Part shown: positions 60,668 to 64,000 of the stretch, piece after piece
How the letters are laid out: the number at the start of each line of letters is the position of its first letter
Position numbering within the stretch: position 1 is the first letter of the stretch
Assembly: GCA_965656525.1 (NCBI GenBank)
Contig: CBFHKY010000005.1
Coordinates: 62,001 to 126,000 of the forward strand
Origin: Pseudomaricurvus sp965656525
GTDB lineage: Bacteria; Pseudomonadota; Gammaproteobacteria; Pseudomonadales; Cellvibrionaceae
DNA: 64,000 nucleotides
Reading direction: 5' to 3'
The notes under the pieces: model-generated
Told to the model about the DNA's origin: nothing
The model's database searches: none
What the model saw: only the letters and a program-made list of their open reading frames with translations
Position numbers and translations under genes: made by a program

Positions 60668-62151
60668 TGGATACCCCTTTGCTCATCGTCTGTTAAGCGG
60701 TACATCGCCACGATTAACCCCATTAACACCCACAACACTTGATCTTCAAAGAACGCTGCAGGGTTACCTAAATTGTGAATAATCATTGTCAGCAGTGCTG
60801 CCAATAAACCCAGACTACACGCAGCTACAACCCCATCGCTGCGACAAAATGTTTTGTAAGCTAACATCATCGCTATAACAAACAAGCTGATAATAAGTAA
60901 CAGAGCCGGTATACCCGTTTCACCTGCCACCAGCAGAAAGGTATTGTGTACTGGGTAGGGATAGGTAAAAGAAATTGCATCAGCTGTGCGGTCATACGCG
61001 GTCATAAAATAGGTATAGTGGTTTACACCAACACCACTAATAGGATTTGCAAAAATCATGTTAGCAGCAACATCCATCAATGGGTAACGCACTTCTGCTG
61101 TGCCGTGGTCATCTAACAGTAAGCGATCGCGAAAGCTTTGCGAGATAGTGAACAGCGAACTGAATAACAACGCCCCAACTACCGAGGCAACCGCCATGCC
61201 TAACCAAGGGTTCTGCCCCCGATGTTTCAACCAGAAGGGCACCGTTACCATCATGGCGAACATCAATGCGATCCAGCCACTACGAGAACCACTAAATACT
61301 TCCGCCATAACCGCCACCGTAATAGCGGCCAAGGTGAGCAAGCGTGTCCAGATCGTTTTTTCAATCCAAATGTAGTAAATAGCCGTTGGGATCACCAAGT
61401 TAAGAAACATTGCAAACGCATTAGGGTGCTCAAGGGTGCCTGCCACGCGGTTAATCACTTGCTGTCCAATGACCATCTCAAGTGCTGCACGGCGCCCCAT
61501 GTTTTCTTCGGTGAAAATGACCCCCAGTAATTTCTGCTCAACGCCGATCAGTCCCTGAACCGCCAAAGCGCCAATCAAACCCCATACGGCATAGGTAACT
61601 AGAGTTCGAGTTTGCAGAACATTGGCTACCACTAATAACAAAAATATCATCTTAACGTGACTAGCGACTAGACTGAACGCAAAGAAAGGGTACGGCGTAA
61701 AGGACGCTGACAAGGTATTGATGAACAGCAAAAGTAAGGCGGGAAGTAGAAGAGGCTTACACCAAATAAAAGGTTTTATACTTTGAGGGTTATGCGCTTG
61801 ATTTACCCAGCGCAAGAACAACAACCCCACAACACTTAGATCAATAAGATCAATATCAAAGCCATTCGCAGAGACATAAAAAGGGATTGGGTCTTGGAAG
61901 AAAAGCGTAATACCGAAGGGAATAGGAATCAAAAAAAATGCAGCAAAAACCAAAACCCGAGTTAAATCAATCTTTAACACAAATAGCATGGCCACAATAG
62001 ACGCCAAGCTAACGGCCATCAAATACATTATCGTCAATTTTGAGCTGGCCGACACCTTGACCAACAAAGCCCCAACCACCAGCCCTATCAATAAAGGTAG
62101 AAGTTTCTTTGTCCAATCGGTTAAACGATATTCAACCTGCTCCCAAGACAT
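60664..62151 (-). CDS. O-antigen ligase/polymerase-type membrane protein (copy B)
   Basis: From ATG 62151 (MSWEQVEYRL) it is 495 aa with 10-12 TM segments. Family features match copy A almost step by step: GTLEHPNAFAMF, FSGSRSGWIAL, RYPLMDVAANMI, GVGVNHYTY, VHNTFLLVAGETG. A TTG two codons upstream is an alternative start. Coupled to the flippase, it is the better candidate for the Wzy polymerase of the main repeat unit; copy A, in the distal part of the cluster, may act on another substrate. Confidence 0.88.
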   Translation of the reverse strand: MSWEQVEYRLTDWTKKLLPLLIGLVVGALLVKVSASSKLTIMYLMAVSLASIVAMLFVLKIDLTRVLVFAAFFLIPIPFGITLFFQDPIPFYVSANGFDIDLIDLSVVGLLFLRWVNQAHNPQSIKPFIWCKPLLLPALLLLFINTLSASFTPYPFFAFSLVASHVKMIFLLLVVANVLQTRTLVTYAVWGLIGALAVQGLIGVEQKLLGVIFTEENMGRRAALEMVIGQQVINRVAGTLEHPNAFAMFLNLVIPTAIYYIWIEKTIWTRLLTLAAITVAVMAEVFSGSRSGWIALMFAMMVTVPFWLKHRGQNPWLGMAVASVVGALLFSSLFTISQSFRDRLLLDDHGTAEVRYPLMDVAANMIFANPISGVGVNHYTYFMTAYDRTADAISFTYPYPVHNTFLLVAGETGIPALLLIISLFVIAMMLAYKTFCRSDGVVAACSLGLLAALLTMIIHNLGNPAAFFEDQVLWVLMGLIVAMYRLTDDEQRGIQ

Positions 62152-62194
62152 CCTCAAGATCTCACAGACTTGCTATAACTGTATCGATCCGACA

Positions 62195-62941
62195 CTAGAT
62201 GAATCGCAACAACCATTTTGGTAACGGGTATTGTCGTTGGTTCAACACAACACCCAAAAGATTAATGCCCAGATGCTCCATGTCCGTCTGTACGGCTCTT
62301 AATGCAGGAAGTCTGGTTCGAGAACATGGCACAACCACCACTGCGCCATCAGCAACCCTTCCTAGTGCATCACAAACTGAGTGCTTGCCAAACGTTGGGG
62401 CATCCAACACGACCCGATCAAAATGTTTTTTGGCATGAGTAATAAAATCTTTTAGCCCCGCGGGCAAACCCACACCTTTTACATCCTGCAATGAGAGACC
62501 GACATCTACTGAGTAAACGCCCGGAGGTGGCGATACCGACAGTAAGTGATCGGCACTTGTATGAGACAACTGTCTTAGCAGGCTGCTGTCAGAGGGCTGA
62601 GAGCTGGCACTAAATTCCATGACTAAAACTCGCGTGTGATCCTCCATCATATTCATGGTACTGGCGAGATTTTTAGCAACTTCTGATGTGTCTGAGTTGT
62701 CCACAAAACCCGTAATCATTACGCAGTAGTGATCATCTTGTTTATGCTGCAAAAGATCAGAAATCGCGATAGATGTCTTCTTTAGCTGACGGCTCCAGCT
62801 TTTCACCGGCACGAAGTGATCTTCAAGCGGCCAGAATAAAGTATCTACTGTGTAGGTAGGCTCAGGCACCCACACATTATCGACCGCCACTAAGTCTGTG
62901 GATTCTTCACGACCGTACATAGCGTCATAGATTCTACCCAT
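62195..62941 (-). CDS. BY-kinase/CpsD-like protein with degenerate Walker A
   Basis: A 248 aa homologue of the cytosolic kinase half of Wzc/CpsD, which controls chain length. The P-loop position (about 77-90) reads TGFVDNSDTSEVAKNLA and lacks the GKS/T lysine; the A' Asp motif, normally VLLIDADL, reads VLVMEFSA. Walker-B-like VVLDAPTF and the C-terminal GVVLNQ remain. The usual Tyr-rich tail is absent (ends PKWLLRFI). It is therefore probably not an active kinase but may keep a structural role. GGAG precedes ATG by nine bases. It is 17 bp after the chain-length gene. Confidence 0.78.
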   Translation of the reverse strand: MGRIYDAMYGREESTDLVAVDNVWVPEPTYTVDTLFWPLEDHFVPVKSWSRQLKKTSIAISDLLQHKQDDHYCVMITGFVDNSDTSEVAKNLASTMNMMEDHTRVLVMEFSASSQPSDSSLLRQLSHTSADHLLSVSPPPGVYSVDVGLSLQDVKGVGLPAGLKDFITHAKKHFDRVVLDAPTFGKHSVCDALGRVADGAVVVVPCSRTRLPALRAVQTDMEHLGINLLGVVLNQRQYPLPKWLLRFI

Positions 62942-62958
62942 TTGTTATATCTCCGCTA

Positions 62959-64000
62959 TCAGATCGCATCCAGGGTACCCAGCAATCGTATCCTGCTACG
63001 CAACGCGATGTCTGTCGGCGTACGTACCGTATAATCCATGAAGTAAGCCGCTAAAGTAGCGGCGACTGCAAGCAAAAAGCCCAACACCATCGCTATCATC
63101 ATAATCAGCGCTCGCTTAGGAAACCAAGGGTGTACCGGCAAGACTGGGCGCGAAGCAATAGAGACATTAGCAAAGTTGGAGCGGTCTTTTTCGCGGTTAA
63201 TACGCGCCTCTTCCCGCTTAGCCTCATACAGTTTGTAGTTTTCTTCCGCCATGCGATATTCAAAATCAATCTGGCCTAATAGCAAAGCGTCCGCACTAAG
63301 ATCACCGAGATTATCTTTACCTTCTTTAATCTTTTGTTGCAGCTGCCTTAGCTCCAATTGAGCCGAATCTTGCTCCAGACGAATGGCATTAATGGCACTG
63401 CTGATATAGTTACGGATTTGTCTACGCATATTGTCGTATTGGCTTTCGGCGTCTTTTGCTGGCTTCGTACCAGGTAAGAAATCACTTTGCGCGCGCTGCA
63501 AGTTAATAATGAGCTGCGCTAAAGATTTTTCCATTTGCACCAGAGCAGGGTATGCATCACGAAGCTCCGCCGGTAGGCTGGCCAAAGCTTCGTGCATTTG
63601 TGAGCGCGTCAGTATTTGCTCAAGGTTAGCTTGATGCTGGCTCATCCGATCCAAACGACTGATGACTTTAAAGCGCGCCGCTTCCAAATCTCGTACGACC
63701 TTAAGCTGGTTGTCGCTTTGAATATCTGGGTTTACCAAGTTGAATCGTCGGTGCATGTCCGCAAGTTCTTGTCCTAGCTGTTCGTACTTGCTATGAAAGA
63801 CTCGAGCTTGTTGGTCAAAAAACTCCATCTGGCCTTCAAGTGATTGATTCACCAAAATATGGTAGGCGATGTACTCATCGAGCAATACGTTAAGAGTGTC
63901 ACGCACAGCAACTGGAACCCCGCCTTTCATTGTCACTTCAACCAGATTGGACATAGATAAGGGCTCAACGGATATTCGCCCAGCCAACATATCGATTTGT
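62959..64000 (-). CDS. Polysaccharide chain-length determinant (Wzz/GumC family), partial
   Basis: The gene enters at the right edge; the frame continues through 64000, so only the C-terminal ~345 residues are seen. They show the long periplasmic coiled coil (for example QARVFHSKYEQLGQELADM and QLELRQLQQKIKEGKDNLG), the family's FEYRMAEENYKLYEAKREEA, a Pro-rich segment RPVLPVHPWFPKR, and a final TM helix LIMMIAMVLGFLLAVAATLA. It forms the inner-membrane/periplasm co-polymerase with the neighbouring BY-kinase-like protein. Confidence 0.9.
   Translation of the reverse strand, partial: QIDMLAGRISVEPLSMSNLVEVTMKGGVPVAVRDTLNVLLDEYIAYHILVNQSLEGQMEFFDQQARVFHSKYEQLGQELADMHRRFNLVNPDIQSDNQLKVVRDLEAARFKVISRLDRMSQHQANLEQILTRSQMHEALASLPAELRDAYPALVQMEKSLAQLIINLQRAQSDFLPGTKPAKDAESQYDNMRRQIRNYISSAINAIRLEQDSAQLELRQLQQKIKEGKDNLGDLSADALLLGQIDFEYRMAEENYKLYEAKREEARINREKDRSNFANVSIASRPVLPVHPWFPKRALIMMIAMVLGFLLAVAATLAAYFMDYTVRTPTDIALRSRIRLLGTLDAI

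Noticed and set aside
1..64000. CRISPR arrays, rRNA genes, insertion sequences
   Set aside because: No regularly spaced repeats, rRNA-like sequence, transposase or terminal inverted repeats were seen on either strand.

Overview
The window reads as a chromosomal segment of a Gammaproteobacterium from the Pseudomonadales / Oceanospirillales / Cellvibrionales side of the class. The reasons are gene order and content: pyrE divergent from a Crc-type protein, and the block typA - thiI - glnA - DUF4124 gene - ntrB - ntrC, both of which are familiar from Pseudomonas. Genus cannot be fixed from the sequence alone. Base composition looks near half G+C by eye, somewhat richer in A+T in the polysaccharide cluster at the right end. 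No phage, transposase, integrase, CRISPR array or rRNA was seen.

Layout. 0-3.5 kb: end of an RND efflux adaptor and its pump. 3.5-6.2 kb: pyrE with a downstream DUF4124 gene, divergent crc, and tRNA-Arg(CCG). 6.4-10.6 kb: an MsbA-type lipid exporter, an MscS-related membrane protein, cytochrome c5. 10.7-12.1 kb: pepQ on the minus strand. 12.3-18.6 kb: a plus-strand run of a DUF1445 protein, pxpA, pxpB, pxpC, a DUF4392 protein, a D-amino-acid aminotransferase and alanine racemase. 19.9-24.5 kb: ilvA, rpiA, a YcgM-type fumarylacetoacetase-fold enzyme and serA. 24.5-26.8 kb: an orphan ABC ATPase and a PstS-like/OmpA fusion. 27-38.5 kb: typA, a GGDEF-EAL protein, thiI, glnA, a DUF4124 gene, ntrB, ntrC. 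38.6-44 kb: a lipoprotein, a membrane-bound AraC regulator, a thioesterase, a PH-domain protein, a tandem Usp protein and an LdhA-type dehydrogenase. 44.1-48.3 kb: a second RND adaptor/pump pair. 48.4-51.1 kb: a TonB-dependent receptor and a MAPEG protein. 51.2-64 kb: a minus-strand exopolysaccharide cluster that runs off the right edge.

The most interesting system is the 12.3-18.6 kb group. The two outer genes of the first five (DUF1445 and DUF4392) are the two halves of the mammalian mitochondrial D-glutamate cyclase DGLUCY. They bracket the three subunits of 5-oxoprolinase and are followed by the enzymes that interconvert L-Ala, D-Ala and D-Glu. Together they suggest a route L-Ala to D-Ala to D-Glu to 5-oxo-D-proline and back to glutamate, that is, D-glutamate turnover or salvage. 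This is an inference from family identity and gene order.

Nitrogen control can also be read from the DNA. Both glnA and ntrB have a sigma-54 (-24/-12) promoter with NtrC-like dyads centred close to -108; glnA has a second near -138, the same geometry as E. coli glnAp2. The polysaccharide cluster carries a duplicated pair (family 4 glycosyltransferase plus O-antigen-ligase-type polymerase), a chain-length protein, and a BY-kinase homologue that has lost its Walker A lysine.
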